Shown one piece after another: positions 1 to 8,600 of a stretch of 11,777 bases of DNA. Below the pieces are notes generated by a model. The model did no database searches, was not told the DNA's origin, and was given only the letters and a program-made list of their open reading frames with translations. This DNA is from Bolinopsis microptera. Taxonomy: Eukaryota; Ctenophora; Tentaculata; Lobata; Bolinopsidae. The position numbers and the translations under genes are program-made. The DNA lies in the NCBI RefSeq assembly GCF_026151205.1, contig NW_026971978.1:1-11777 (forward strand), given 5' to 3'. Position 1 is the first letter of the stretch. The number at the start of each line of letters is the position of its first letter.

Positions 1-652
1 CGTGGGGAGATAGCAAAAAAAAAAATTTTTTTTTTTCTGGGGTCAAGGGGGCCCAAAAAAATTTTTTTTGAAAACGCCTGGGAGAGTGGGGCCAAAAAAC
101 TTCAAGAAAAGGATATCAAAATCGGGTTACTACCGAAAAGGAAAACATTAAGAAATGAACATAAACACGAAATATTACATATTGATTTTGTATATAAGTT
201 TAAAAGGTTATCAGCAAAAATAATAACAATTTTTTTCAGTTTTTTTTAGCAATTTTTTTAAATGTGACAATTTTCAACCCTTTTTTCAAAAAAACCATCC
301 TAAATTAGGCCTATTTTAGCAGTTTTGTGACCCATGACAATTCACTTTTAAAAAACGCCCTAAGGCTACTTTAAAAGCTGACGCGGTAAAAAAGTACGTC
401 CCCTAAAAAGATAGGAATTTATGATACTAAATGTAGCAAAAGAAAAAGTTTTTATAAAATCTTTTACTCCACTGGGGAGTATATGAAAAAAATTAAAAAT
501 TTGTAAAATTTGTTGGTTTTTTTATCATGATTAATATTTGATAAAATTATTTACCTCTAAAATTTGATGGAGAAATAGTTTATTTTTTTCCATGTTTTGG
601 TGAATGGAAAACTTTGTAAGACATTAGTGATGAAAGATGTTAATGTCATAAT

Positions 653-677
653 TTTTACTTTTACTTTTACTTTTTAC
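653..677 (+). repeat. Short TTTTAC tandem repeat
   Basis: Four copies of the hexamer TTTTAC lie head to tail at 653-658, 659-664, 665-670 and 672-677, with one extra T before the last copy. This is a simple microsatellite-like tract. The extra T is either a real interruption or a homopolymer miscall. Confidence 0.8.
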
Positions 678-947
678 TTTATAATTGAGTAGATAATAGA
701 TAATGAATCCCCCCCTAAAAAACCCTCTACTACAACACAAATTTGTTGTGACGGAATAATTATACTGGACCGGAGTTTTAGAAATATGATTTTACAAAAA
801 CCCTAAAACTTTTCCAAGCTTGAAAATTTCCAGAAGTTTGAAATACTTTAATACAATTGGTATGTTTTGGAGGTTATTTTAACGGAGATAAAAGACCACG
901 GCCTTATGGTGTTTATAAAAAAAAAAAGAAAAAAGGGGGGACCCCCC

Positions 948-1034
948 CATGTAGCTGAGATCAGACACCTCACAGCAAGTGCCAAAGTAGACCAAAGTGG
1001 CCTTCTTGCTTGTTGAATCAGTTTCATCAACTAA
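948..1034 (-). pseudogene. Short protein-like stretch, possibly a transposase remnant
   Basis: Read on the minus strand, these 87 bases give 29 uninterrupted codons beginning LVDETDSTSKKATLVYF and ending in EVSDLSYM, with mixed and non-repetitive composition unlike the surrounding run-derived frames. The order hydrophobic-V-D-E-T-D followed by K-K and a hydrophobic stretch recalls the D-E-S/T-T-D segment of hAT-superfamily transposase-like proteins, with one residue fewer than that pattern usually has. This is a resemblance seen by eye, not a search result. The frame continues downstream into C, T and A runs (910-947) where it cannot be trusted. Upstream it stays open for some codons but shows no recognisable protein. 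It could be an exon fragment, a decayed transposon piece or chance. Confidence 0.2.
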
Positions 1035-1068
1035 CCCGCCCCAAAGCGGTGGGTTTGGGGAAGTCCCC
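1033..1068. repeat. Two adjacent stem-loops
   Basis: AACCCGCC (1033-1040) can pair with GGTGGGTT (1048-1055) across a 7-base loop, using one G-T wobble. Immediately after it, GGGGA (1057-1061) faces TCCCC (1064-1068) with only two bases between. In bacterial DNA this would suggest a terminator, but no T-run follows and no gene ends here. I record it as structure of unknown role. Confidence 0.4.
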
Positions 1069-1479
1069 TCCTGGAAATCATTATGGTGGGTTTATCTGAT
1101 GGTAAGCTTAAGAAAATAGTAAAGCAAATGAAACTAACCAGCTTGTGGGTTTAATATCCAAAGGTGACACTTTATTTAAAAAAAATTTTTTGGTAGTCTA
1201 GTGGGTCGCCTTATACTTTGGAAGGGAGGGTTTCCCCCTTAAAATTATAAAAATCGGAAAGATTACAAGTTTATGAGCCCTGCTTGTGCCATAATTTCCA
1301 TAAAAATTGGCTAAAACAAACAATCTTCTTAGCATCTGCCAAAACTAAAGCACCATTGCAATGTCCCCTAATAATAATATATTTTTAAAGTGGTGATCAT
1401 GAAATTGTATAAGACTTGGTAACAAACAAATTTTTTACGAACGGTTCCCCACTTGTAATCCGCGTCCCGCGACCCCCCA

Positions 1480-1489
1480 CGATCGTTTT
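1480..1489. repeat. CGATCGTTTT motif, first copy
   Basis: This 10-base motif recurs exactly at 1751-1760, where it begins the left side of a perfect hairpin. Its core is present a third time in inverted form (AAAACGATC, 1784-1792). Here it lies just after a CGCG-TCC-CGCG element (1461-1471) and has no inverted partner close by. Confidence 0.6.
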
Positions 1490-1520
1490 CCAACACCCTT
1501 TATCGTACTTACGGTAAACA

Positions 1521-1557
1521 GGGGAGCAGCGCACTTCCGTGCGCGGGCGGGGTCCCC
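1521..1557. repeat. GC-rich hairpin with TTCC loop
   Basis: GCGCAC (1529-1534) and GTGCGC (1539-1544) are perfect inverted arms around a TTCC loop. Outside them GGGGA (1521-1525) can pair with TCCCC (1553-1557), giving a two-part stem with an asymmetric internal loop. No T-run or gene end adjoins it. It is one of the palindromic islands of this zone. Confidence 0.6.
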
Positions 1558-1620
1558 ATACCAACGCAATGAACAAAAATAAACATAGTTTAAATTTAGA
1601 ACATCCAAAAAAATAAACTC

Positions 1621-1806
1621 ATGAAAAATAAGATATTACTAATGTTAAATACTTTTTTTTTACTATATAATAACAGTTGGAAGGACTTTCGACGCGCTTT
1701 CGAACGCGCGCCCGGCGCCGAAACTAGTAATTGTTTGCTTTTGGCATGGTCGATCGTTTTGCCTTCCCTTCCGCAAGATAAGCAAAACGATCCTCGATGG
1801 GGTTGA
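1621..1806 (+). other. Short open frame crossing GC islands, probably not a gene
   Basis: An ATG at 1621 opens 61 codons. The first 20 or so are hydrophobic and AT-rich (MKNKILLMLNTFFLLYNN), then the frame runs through the GC-rich palindromes at 1691-1720 and 1752-1792 and turns into an arginine- and proline-containing tail. The start looks like a signal peptide or membrane segment, but similar leaders arise easily from AT-rich DNA. The nearest upstream sequence (AAATAAACTC) has no convincing ribosome binding site. The ORF ends within the TTGAC hairpin next to the second palindrome. I regard it as a chance frame; a small organelle ORF invaded by GC clusters is the alternative. Confidence 0.15.
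1691..1720. repeat. Imperfect palindrome plus CGGCGCCG
   Basis: GCGC (1694-1697) and GCGC (1706-1709) flank the self-complementary TTCGAA (1699-1704) with a single mismatched pair (T1698 with C1705), making a 16-base near-palindrome. It is followed within four bases by CGGCGCCG (1713-1720), itself a perfect palindrome. This is the most GC-dense point of the zone and sits between AT-rich flanks. Confidence 0.6.
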
Positions 1807-1815
1807 CATCGTCAA
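1752..1815. repeat. Double hairpin: 11-base perfect arms, then TTGAC hairpin
   Basis: GATCGTTTTGC (1752-1762) is exactly complementary to GCAAAACGATC (1782-1792) across a 19-base loop. Ten bases further on, TTGAC (1803-1807) and GTCAA (1811-1815) form a second small hairpin with loop ATC. Two hairpins in tandem are the defining layout of the double hairpin elements described in some chytrid and Allomyces mitochondrial genomes. I infer only similarity of layout, not membership of that family. The loop of the first hairpin carries CTTCCCTTCCGC and is not symmetric. Confidence 0.6.
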
Positions 1816-1870
1816 TCAATATTAAAAGGGTGATAACTCCGTAAATATTTCCAACTCGGCGCGGCCGTCC

Positions 1871-1882
1871 CCCTTGGAAGGG
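1871..1882. repeat. CCCTT-GG-AAGGG hairpin after a GC island
   Basis: CCCTT (1871-1875) and AAGGG (1878-1882) are perfect inverted arms separated by GG. They directly follow the GC-rich run CTCGGCGCGGCCG (1856-1868). The stem is too short to stand alone, but it fits the pattern of this zone, where each GC island ends in a palindrome. Confidence 0.4.
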
Positions 1883-1977
1883 TTTATATAAAACTTATAA
1901 ATTTATATCATATTACTACTCGAAAATGTATCTCAAATCATAAATTTTTAAACGCAGCGCGGTGCCCAAATCACTTA

Positions 1978-1987
1978 TTAAATGAAC
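1978..1987. repeat. TTAAATGAAC direct repeat, first copy
   Basis: This 10-base string recurs exactly at 2210-2219. Both copies are followed within a few bases by a GC-rich stretch (CGGCCCCG here, CCCGGTGCG at the second copy), which suggests that the repeat unit includes the junction between AT-rich spacer and GC island. Confidence 0.45.
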
Positions 1988-2184
1988 GGCCCCGAAGCCA
2001 AACTAATGAATTCAAAAAATAAAAAATGAAAAATTCTAAAAACAGAATTGAAGTGAAAAAATTAATTTTTTAAAAAATATTTCATTAACTGTCCCTTGTA
2101 AATTCTTTAATGTTTTTAAATTTCCAAAAAAATCCCCACGTCGATAGTCCCATAAATAACATTGCCTTCACGTTGGAGCCCTGC

Positions 2185-2234
2185 CGGCGCACGACCTTTT
2201 GTCCCATTGTTAAATGAACTAGCCCGGTGCGCCG
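2185..2234. repeat. Inverted repeat CGGCGCAC / GTGCGCCG
   Basis: CGGCGCAC (2185-2192) and GTGCGCCG (2227-2234) are perfect 8-base inverted arms 34 bases apart. The loop contains the second copy of TTAAATGAAC (2210-2219). The inner part of the arms repeats the GCGCAC/GTGCGC pair of the hairpin at 1529-1544. A smaller AGCG-CGCT hairpin lies at 2286-2299. Confidence 0.55.
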
Positions 2235-2349
2235 CGCCCCTAATTTTTGTAGCACTTGCTTCGGGCAACAATTTCGAAAAAGAAAAGCGGCGAAGCGCTA
2301 CTTTCAAAGAAAATTTTAGACGAGTAACATACGCGTCCAAACGCACGAA

Positions 2350-2841
2350 ATGCGCGGCCTTCGGTCATTCACGGCTTTTCGCCAACATGCAACAAAAAAC
2401 CACTTTTTTTTCTTGAAAACTGTTTATTCTTTCCTTGGTGTTTTTAAAATTCCCTGCAAGGACAAAGGGGAAAAACGCCCGTGTAAAAATTTCACGTTTG
2501 GCATAAAAAAAAATTTGTTTTTTCGCAGTAAGTTTTTAAAACCCCTAAAATTTTGGACCCCAAAAAAAAGAAAAGTAAAAATTAGGAACCAGTTTTCCCT
2601 GTTAAAGAAGCTTCAACTAGTAAAACCCCAAATACCGCTTTTTTTAAAAAACACCACTTTTCACATAACCATGGGGGGGCCCCTTTTCCCCGGCGCCCCA
2701 CGCCCGGGGCGCCTTTTTTCCACAAGTAAAAAAAAAAGGTTTTTGTTTTTTATACGACCCAAAATCAATTTCAATCATAAAATTTTTTCCCCAAAATTTT
2801 TTTTGTTTTTTTTTAACCAATTTAAAACAACGTTTTTTTAA
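2350..2841 (+). other. Open frame of 163 codons rich in F, K and P, unidentified
   Basis: The frame is open from 2350 to 2841 and encodes a basic, phenylalanine- and lysine-rich product with no motif I recognise. Runs of A and T read as K and F in every frame, so length alone says little here. A second frame, open from 2586 to 2726, contains KEASTSKTPNTAFF written mostly with codons ending in A or T, which looks at least as protein-like as the longer frame. The perfect GC palindrome at 2692-2713 interrupts both. The two may be pieces of one gene split by run-length errors, or neither may be real. Confidence 0.15.
2692..2719 (+). repeat. Perfect GC hairpin followed by T-run
   Basis: GGCGCCCC (2692-2699) and GGGGCGCC (2706-2713) are perfect 8-base inverted arms around a 6-base loop ACGCCC, followed at once by six T residues (2714-2719). 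The shape matches a bacterial or plastid-type intrinsic terminator, but no gene can be shown to end upstream. It also fits as the last member of the GC palindrome series that begins near 1442. The surroundings (seven G then four C at 2673-2683) are run-inflated, so the exact arm length may be off by a base. Confidence 0.5.
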
Positions 2842-3800
2842 AGTCCCAATAAATAAAAAAACAGGGGAAAAAAAACACCACTCACTCCCACACCCCCCCA
2901 AAATAAGACCCCAAATTTACAAAACCAAAAAATAAAAAGAGGTTTTTTTTCAAACTGCCATATTTGGCCCAAAAAATTTTATAAAATTTTAATCTTTTGT
3001 TTCCCCTTTCCCTTTAAAAAAACCGTCCCCCGATTTTTTTGTGGCTTGGGTTCCCCTTTTTTTTTTTTTTTTGTTTTTTTCAAAAGACCCCCCCAAAACC
3101 TGGGATGTTTTTTTTTTTTCAGGATATAATCCACGCCCTAAAAGAAAACTGTCGGCCCCTTAATTTTTTTTTTCCCCCCCCCCAAAAAACACCCCCCAAG
3201 AGCCAATTAAAGGTTTCCCCCCCCCAACCCCCAAACTTTTTAGCTTTGTTTGCGTGGGGGTTACAAAATGGGGGGTTGGGGGAAAAGTTTTTATATATTT
3301 TTTTGGTAGGGACCAAACCAGGGGGGTTTTATGTCCCAAAGCTGAAAAGTGTAAAACGGGTTTTTTTCGATTACCAAAAAAACCCGGCCTTAAAAAGGAA
3401 AACAGTAGCAAAAACCCAAAAAAAGGTTTAAAGAAATGGGAAAACCCCCCCCTAACTGTTTTTTTTTTTTGGGTGGAAATTTTTACCGGGTTCGAAAAAA
3501 ACCAACACGAAAACACCCCTTGGAATCCATTTTTGGTCCCCACCCCCCTTTCCCCCGAAAAAAGCTTTTTTTTTTGATGTCCCCACCTTTTAAAAAGATT
3601 TAAAAAATGCCCTTGTAAAATTTAATTTTTCCCCCTGAAAAAAACTGAAAAAGGGTAATAGAAGGAGGGAAAATAAAAAGCTTTTCAAACCCGGATTTTG
3701 GGAAAAATCACTGTTTTAAAATTTGGGGTGGAAAAAATATACACAGTTCTTTTTTTTTTTCTCAAAGGGTTTTAATAAATGAAAAACAATACGAAAAACT
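2842..3800. other. Run-inflated region without supportable genes
   Basis: Nearly all of this stretch consists of homopolymer runs, including T16 at 3057-3072 and C10 at 3174-3183. Open frames on both strands overlap each other (for example 3039-3431 on plus and 3160-3543 on minus) and their products are F-, K-, G- and P-rich, as expected when runs are read in any frame. I do not call any of them. The consensus is probably unreliable here. Confidence 0.6.
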
Positions 3801-3875
3801 AAACCACAGGCTTCTTTTTATTGGGCAAAAAAAAATTTTAATAGAATTAATCTTAAAGAACATACAAAAACAAGA

Positions 3876-3900
3876 GGGGTAACCCCGAGCCCAAACTCGG
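3876..3900. repeat. Adjacent small palindromes
   Basis: GGGGT (3876-3880) and ACCCC (3882-3886) form an interrupted palindrome, and its last bases begin a hairpin made of CCGAG (3885-3889) and CTCGG (3896-3900) with loop CCCAAA. The sequence here is cleaner than on either side. No coding context is recognisable. Confidence 0.4.
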
Positions 3901-3926
3901 CGTCCCCAAAGTGGAAAACCCCACGC

Positions 3927-3951
3927 GAAATTTCCGACAGAAATTTCGACA
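3927..3951. repeat. Two tandem copies of GAAATTTC(C)GACA
   Basis: GAAATTTCCGACA (3927-3939) is followed directly by GAAATTTCGACA (3940-3951). The copies differ only in having two C or one C, so they are either slightly diverged or made unequal by a run-length error. Two units do not make an array. Confidence 0.65.
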
Positions 3952-4039
3952 TTTTAGGATCAAGTGTCAGAAATGTTAATGGGGGTGGTAGCAAAACAGG
4001 GAAGTCCCGAGGTAATTCCCCCAAACATGAAAACTGCAA

Positions 4040-5100
4040 AAAAAACTATGAAAGGTAGGGAGTAATCAAACATTATTAAAACCAATAAGCACATAAAGTT
4101 TTAAACTGGTCCCTTTTAAAAAATTTTGAAATTAAAAAGGCAAATACTAGATCTAATTTCAAAATTAAACAACTGCTTTTTAGGTTCAAGCACCAGAAAA
4201 ATTGGAAAATGCAAAAACTGCTTTCTTTTTGGACTTTGTTTTCGCAGATCAGAAAAAAGTTTTGGACTTGTTTACCTCTTTCATGGTGTAATGGGCGGCC
4301 TGGGGGATCTCATGGGAAAAGGGAAAAAGGTCCAATATAAACTTTTTTAAAGGGGAGCCTACCAAGGCCCGTCAAAAAAAGTTATTAAGCAGGAGATTAA
4401 AAATGGCGGGACAAATGCCATCCGACATCCCTGAGGCCCAAAATATTTGAATTAATTTTCCGATGTTTTAAAGGAGTGTGGGTGAGGAGTGCAAAAAGTG
4501 GAAACAGAAAAAAAACACCAAACGCCCAGGGGACGCTTTTGTTTTCACTAAAAATTGTGAAGACGGAGAAATCCGCCCAGTTTGTCGCTAAGCCCTAAAG
4601 GAAAATAAGTTCGTTGTGGTTCGTGGTTTTTTTAAAAAGAGACCCCGCGTCAATCCAAAGTCACAAAAAAACTTTAGGAAGGAAATAGAGGTATTTTTTC
4701 GAAATCTGGGATCAAAAAGACGGGGTTTGATAGAAGTCCTAAACGGTCTAAAAAAAAATGGAAATTGGGACCAACAGCTTGAACAGCTATAGCCCCAAAT
4801 TAATCAGAGCGGTTCAAAATCAGTCCCCCACCCCAAAGACGAACAGAAATTAAAAGGAAAATCCCTCAAGAGTCCCCCTGAGGTCAAGGGCGGCTCAATC
4901 GAAGAATGAAGTCAGGAATAAAAGGCCAAACCTTTTACCCATTTTTGAGCATGAAAAATTTGAGAAAAGATTAAAGTGCGATACCAGTGGGGGTGTCCCA
5001 TCAGGAAAAAAGGCAAGAGCCTGGTTCAAAACCGAAAGAGGGGGTTCAAAAACTGGGACCGGGGGCCCAAATCCACCAACCACCCCTCCCCCCTTCACAC
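4040..5100. other. Moderately clean AT-rich region, no gene recognised
   Basis: Base runs are shorter here and the composition is mixed. The longest open frames are a 74-codon frame on plus (4126-4350, with a non-ATG start) and an 83-codon frame on minus (4895-5146). Neither product shows a motif I recognise. A short direct repeat, AACAGCT, occurs at 4773-4779 and 4782-4788. No RNA gene is visible. Confidence 0.4.
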
Positions 5101-5102
5101 CC

Positions 5103-5669
5103 TTGCTCCCCACCTGGTGGAAAAGAAATTTGACCGCCCCGGTCAACAGAAAAAGTTATACTGAGAAGAGTTGGTGGAACCGGCCAAAAAAAACTCTCGT
5201 GGAAATTGTTGAAAAACCCGCTGATTTTGGAAAAAATACTCCCAAATCAATGTTTCCACGGTATCCCCCCGAGAGTTTACCAAATTGCCAGTCGGTTCCT
5301 AAACCCCCCTTCCTGCAGTTTGAGAGAGCTGGAAATCGGCCCGGGTGGGGTTTAGTCCCCCAACCCGAAGCTACACAACCTCTGATGAAAAACCAGCCTT
5401 GGGCCAAAAGTGCAATGTCCCAAAGGGACCGCCCAAGGTTTTTATTTTTTATGCAGTGGCCAGAGAAAAAAACCCCTCAAAGAAAAGTCAAAACAGTTTT
5501 AATTTTAAAATGGCCAAGGAAGAGGCAAAAAGCAAAGGAGCTTCTTCCCAACAAGCCCCCTGGCATAATGATTTCTGGAGCAAATGTGGGCCACACCAGC
5601 TCCCCTTTGTTTGGTCCCCCTGATTGGAGGTTGTTCCTGACTCCCCAACCCCACTCCAGAGAAATTTAA
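5103..5669 (+). CDS. Unidentified open frame of about 188 codons
   Basis: The frame is open for 566 bases; the first in-frame ATG is at 5250, and the far upstream start would be TTG. The product is basic and rich in proline and lysine, with segments such as KWPRKRQKAKELLPNKP (about residues 136-152) and GIMISGANVGHTSSP. No domain, signal peptide or membrane segment is recognisable. The DNA is less run-inflated than its flanks, so the open frame is less easily explained by run artefacts than others in the window. However, a frame of 92 codons (5345-5623) overlaps it on the same strand, and either or neither may be real. It could be an exon piece or a chance frame. Confidence 0.2.
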   Translation: MLPTWWKRNLTAPVNRKSYTEKSWWNRPKKTLVEIVEKPADFGKNTPKSMFPRYPPESLPNCQSVPKPPFLQFERAGNRPGWGLVPQPEATQPLMKNQPWAKSAMSQRDRPRFLFFMQWPEKKTPQRKVKTVLILKWPRKRQKAKELLPNKPPGIMISGANVGHTSSPLFGPPDWRLFLTPQPHSREI

Positions 5670-5699
5670 AGTGTTGCTGGTGTCTTTAACCCTGGCAGG

Positions 5700-8600
5700 T
5701 GTTTTTGATGTAGCTTTCGTGCGCCAAGAGACGTCCCCCCTTCTAACAGAAATTTTTTTAACCCGTCACTGCCCCCCCAGGGACCAAGATTCTTCCCTCC
5801 ACCAACCCTTGTTTTTTGAGCTAAATTTCCACCCAAACAAGAAAATCCCCCCCCCCCCACAAAAAAAACGCCCCCCTTTTCCTAAATCAAACAGCCCAAA
5901 AACTTCAACCCCAGTAAAAAACCCCCCCTCCCCCGTCCCCCCCCCCAAAACCAAAAGGACAACAATAATTTTTGGGGAACTTTTTCCCCCTTTAAAACCC
6001 CCCCCCATATTTGGGAAAAAAAAAAAAGATAAGTCCCCCCCGGGCCCCCCGAAAAAAAACCCCCTTTGGGGTCCCCCCCCCCCAAAGGGAATTTTTTCCT
6101 TGCAGGAACTTTTGCCACCCCCGTCCCCCTTTTAAAAAAAAAAGAAAAAAAGGGGGCTAAGGGAAAAAGGGGGCCCAAAATTTTTAAGAAACCCCACCCA
6201 AAAAAAAATTTTTACATGTTTTTTTTATTTTTAGTTTTATTTTATGGGTTATTTTTTTTTTGTTAAAAATGTTTTAAAAATTCCAAATCAAATTTTTTTT
6301 TACTCTTTATTGCTTAAATTAGTTTTTTCCCAAAGTTTTTTCAAGTTTTTATTTTTTTTTTTTTTTTTATAAAACTTCATTGCCCTTTTTGTAATTTTTA
6401 ATAAAAAAAATCTTTTCCTAATCTGTAAAAACTTTTTTTGTTTTTTCCCCTTTTTAAAAAAAACTTTCAAAACCCCGCTTTTTTTTTCATGAAAACCTAA
6501 AAAAATTTTTAAAGTTTTTTTTTGAAAAAAAAAAAAGGATTTTTTGAAAAATTTTTTTGAACAAAATTTTTTTTAGATTACCCCGATTTTTTAAATTTGC
6601 CCCAAAAAAAAAAAATCTGGGGGGGTCCCAAATTTAAAAGGGGAAAAAAAAACGTCCCCCCCCCCCTTTGGGGTTTAGAAACGTTTCAGGCAAAAACTTT
6701 TTCACCCAAAAAAAAATTTTTTGAATTTTTCGAATTTTTTACTATTTTTTTTTTTGGGCCCCAAATTTTCCCCCAAAAGGCTTTTGGAAAATGGGGCCCC
6801 AAAAAATTTCAAATTTTGGGGGGCCCCCAGTTGAAAAAGAAAATTTTTTTTTTTAAAAAAATGGTTTTAAAATCGGGTTTTTTGGCAAAAGTTTTTTAAA
6901 AGGCCCCAAAATAAAACCCAAAAATCGAAATTTTTGGAACATTGGGACCCCCTGCCCCCCCTTAACTTTTCAAAAACAGCCTTTTTTTTTAGGAAAATTT
7001 TGAAAAGCCCCTTTTTGCGTCCCCGTAAAACAAAATGCTCCTTTGGGGTTTTTGGGGAAAAGGGGAACAGGAAAAAAAAGAAAGGAAATTAAATTTGCGC
7101 TTTCTTGAAAAAATCGACGAAAAAGGGAAAAACGAAGACCCTCAAAGTAATGGGAAAACGTTAAAAGGGGGTGAAAACCTTTAAAATTTGGTTTCTTTGG
7201 GCGGCGAAAACCATAAAAAAAATGGGCCCTGGGGGGCCCCGAAGCCCCCGGAAAACCCCGAAAAAAGCAAACCCTTTAAAATGCTTGAAAGCATAAAAAA
7301 TTAAAAATTGACAAAAAGATCCCCCTTGTATGGAAACCCCCCCTTTTTTTTTTAAAAATATTGACAGAGAGAGTCCCCCCCTTGGATTTACCCCCCAATT
7401 TGAAATGAAAGTTTTTAATTTTTAGCTGCCCATTGAAAATTAAAAATTTTTGATATTTTTTTAAAATATGGGTTTTTTTTAATAAAAACAAAATTAGATT
7501 TAAAAACAAGTTTGTTGGAAGAATTTACCCATAATTACTAAAAGCCCCAAAAAATTTTTGAAAAAAAAAATTTTCAAAATTTCCAATCATTCCCCCAAAA
7601 AAATTTTTTATTCCCCCCCCCTGCCCGCAAAAATGTGTAAAAAAAAAAAAAAAAATTTTTTTTTTTTTGAATCCGGGGTTTTTTTTTTAATTTAAAAAAC
7701 GATACCTTAATAAATCAAATGTTTTTTCAACAAAAGACTCCCAAAAATTAAAAAAATTAAGGGGGAAAAAACTGGTTTTCATGTTGGGGCCCCCCTTTAA
7801 GTTAATCCCCTACTTTGTTGGGATAGGAAGAATTTTCAGAAAAAAAAGGCCCCAAAAGGGTTAAAAAGGTTCCCCCTTCGGGTTTTTTGTTTTTATTTAA
7901 AAATATTGGGGGGATAGCAAAAAAAGGCCAATGCCCGCAGGAAAAGGCCTTTGAAATCTTATTTTTCCCCACTTGCCCCCGGGGAAAAACCCTTTTTTTA
8001 AAAAGAGCTGGACGCTGGAAAAATTCCCCCAAGGGAAAAATGAAAAATGCTAAAAAAGCTAGACGAAAAAAGGGGGGGGGCCCCAAAGCTCAAAAGTTTT
8101 TTTAGAAAACAGCTTATATAAAAAATTTTCAAAACAGAGTCTTAAAATCGAAAATTTTTTGTTTTAGGAAAAAAAAAACGGTTTTTTTAAATTTGTTTTT
8201 GTATTTTTAAAAAAGGAAAGAAAATTTTTAAAAAATTAAATCATTTTCCCAACTATTTTTTTTTTCTTTATATAACTTTTTTTTAAAAAACATTTATCCC
8301 CTTTTTTAAATGAAATTTTGTTTAAAGAACAAACCCCCCATTTTTTTTCCCCGTTTTTTTTTTTTTTTTTTCGGGTCTCCCCTGATTGCCCCTTAATAAA
8401 AAATATTACAAATTTTTTAATTTATTGCCCCGCAAAACAAAATTTCCCCCCTTTGTTTTTCCCTTTTAAAAAGTAAAAGGGAAATTTCCGTCAAAAGGGG
8501 GGTTTTAAAAAAAGGGCCCCCATGAAAAAAAATTTAACTGGCACTTTTTTTTTTTTTCACAAAATGGACCCCCGTTTTTTTTTTAACCGATTTTTTTAAA

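Larger units (their letters stand above)
1..1441. other. AT-rich region without a recognisable gene
   Basis: This stretch is strongly AT-rich and of moderately clean quality, with stops frequent in all frames. I see no conserved protein, tRNA cloverleaf or rRNA motif. It contains a short TTTTAC tandem repeat (653-677), a short protein-like stretch on the minus strand (948-1034) and a pair of stem-loops (1033-1068). The first 80 bases are themselves run-rich and probably unreliable. It reads as intergenic or intronic eukaryotic DNA, or as organelle spacer. Confidence 0.55.
1442..2400. repeat. Islands of GC-rich palindromes in AT-rich DNA
   Basis: Within a background rich in A and T, short GC-rich islands occur near 1442-1557, 1688-1720, 1748-1800, 1855-1882, 1954-2000, 2163-2240 and 2285-2390. 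Most contain perfect or near-perfect hairpins, and some share motifs: CGATCGTTTT at 1480-1489 and 1751-1760, its inverted core at 1784-1792, GCGCAC/GTGCGC arms at 1529-1544 and 2187-2232, and TTAAATGAAC at 1978-1987 and 2210-2219. Such GC clusters and palindromic repeats are known from mitochondrial DNA of yeasts and chytrid-like fungi and from organelle DNA of volvocine green algae. That is the best analogy, but no organelle gene is visible to support it. The sequence here is comparatively clean, so the islands are unlikely to be run artefacts. Confidence 0.5.

Noticed and set aside
1442-2720. Palindrome islands as a CRISPR array
   Set aside because: Spacing and sequence of the units vary widely, and there is no constant repeat of 24 to 40 bases with unique spacers.
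3484-3500. GGTTCGA followed by A-run and CC as a tRNA T-arm
   Set aside because: The loop would be too long and no anticodon arm, D-arm or acceptor stem can be placed around it.
3039-3577. Overlapping frames on both strands as overlapping genes
   Set aside because: They lie in the most run-inflated sequence, where stops are rare in every frame, and the products are low complexity.
4564-4575. CGGA-GAAA-TCCG as a GNRA tetraloop of a structured RNA
   Set aside because: The stem is only four pairs, with no surrounding helices. Such short hairpins are expected by chance.
7639-7668. A17 followed by T13 as a palindrome or transposon poly-A end
   Set aside because: It matches the general run artefact of this block. 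No target duplication or element body was seen beside it.
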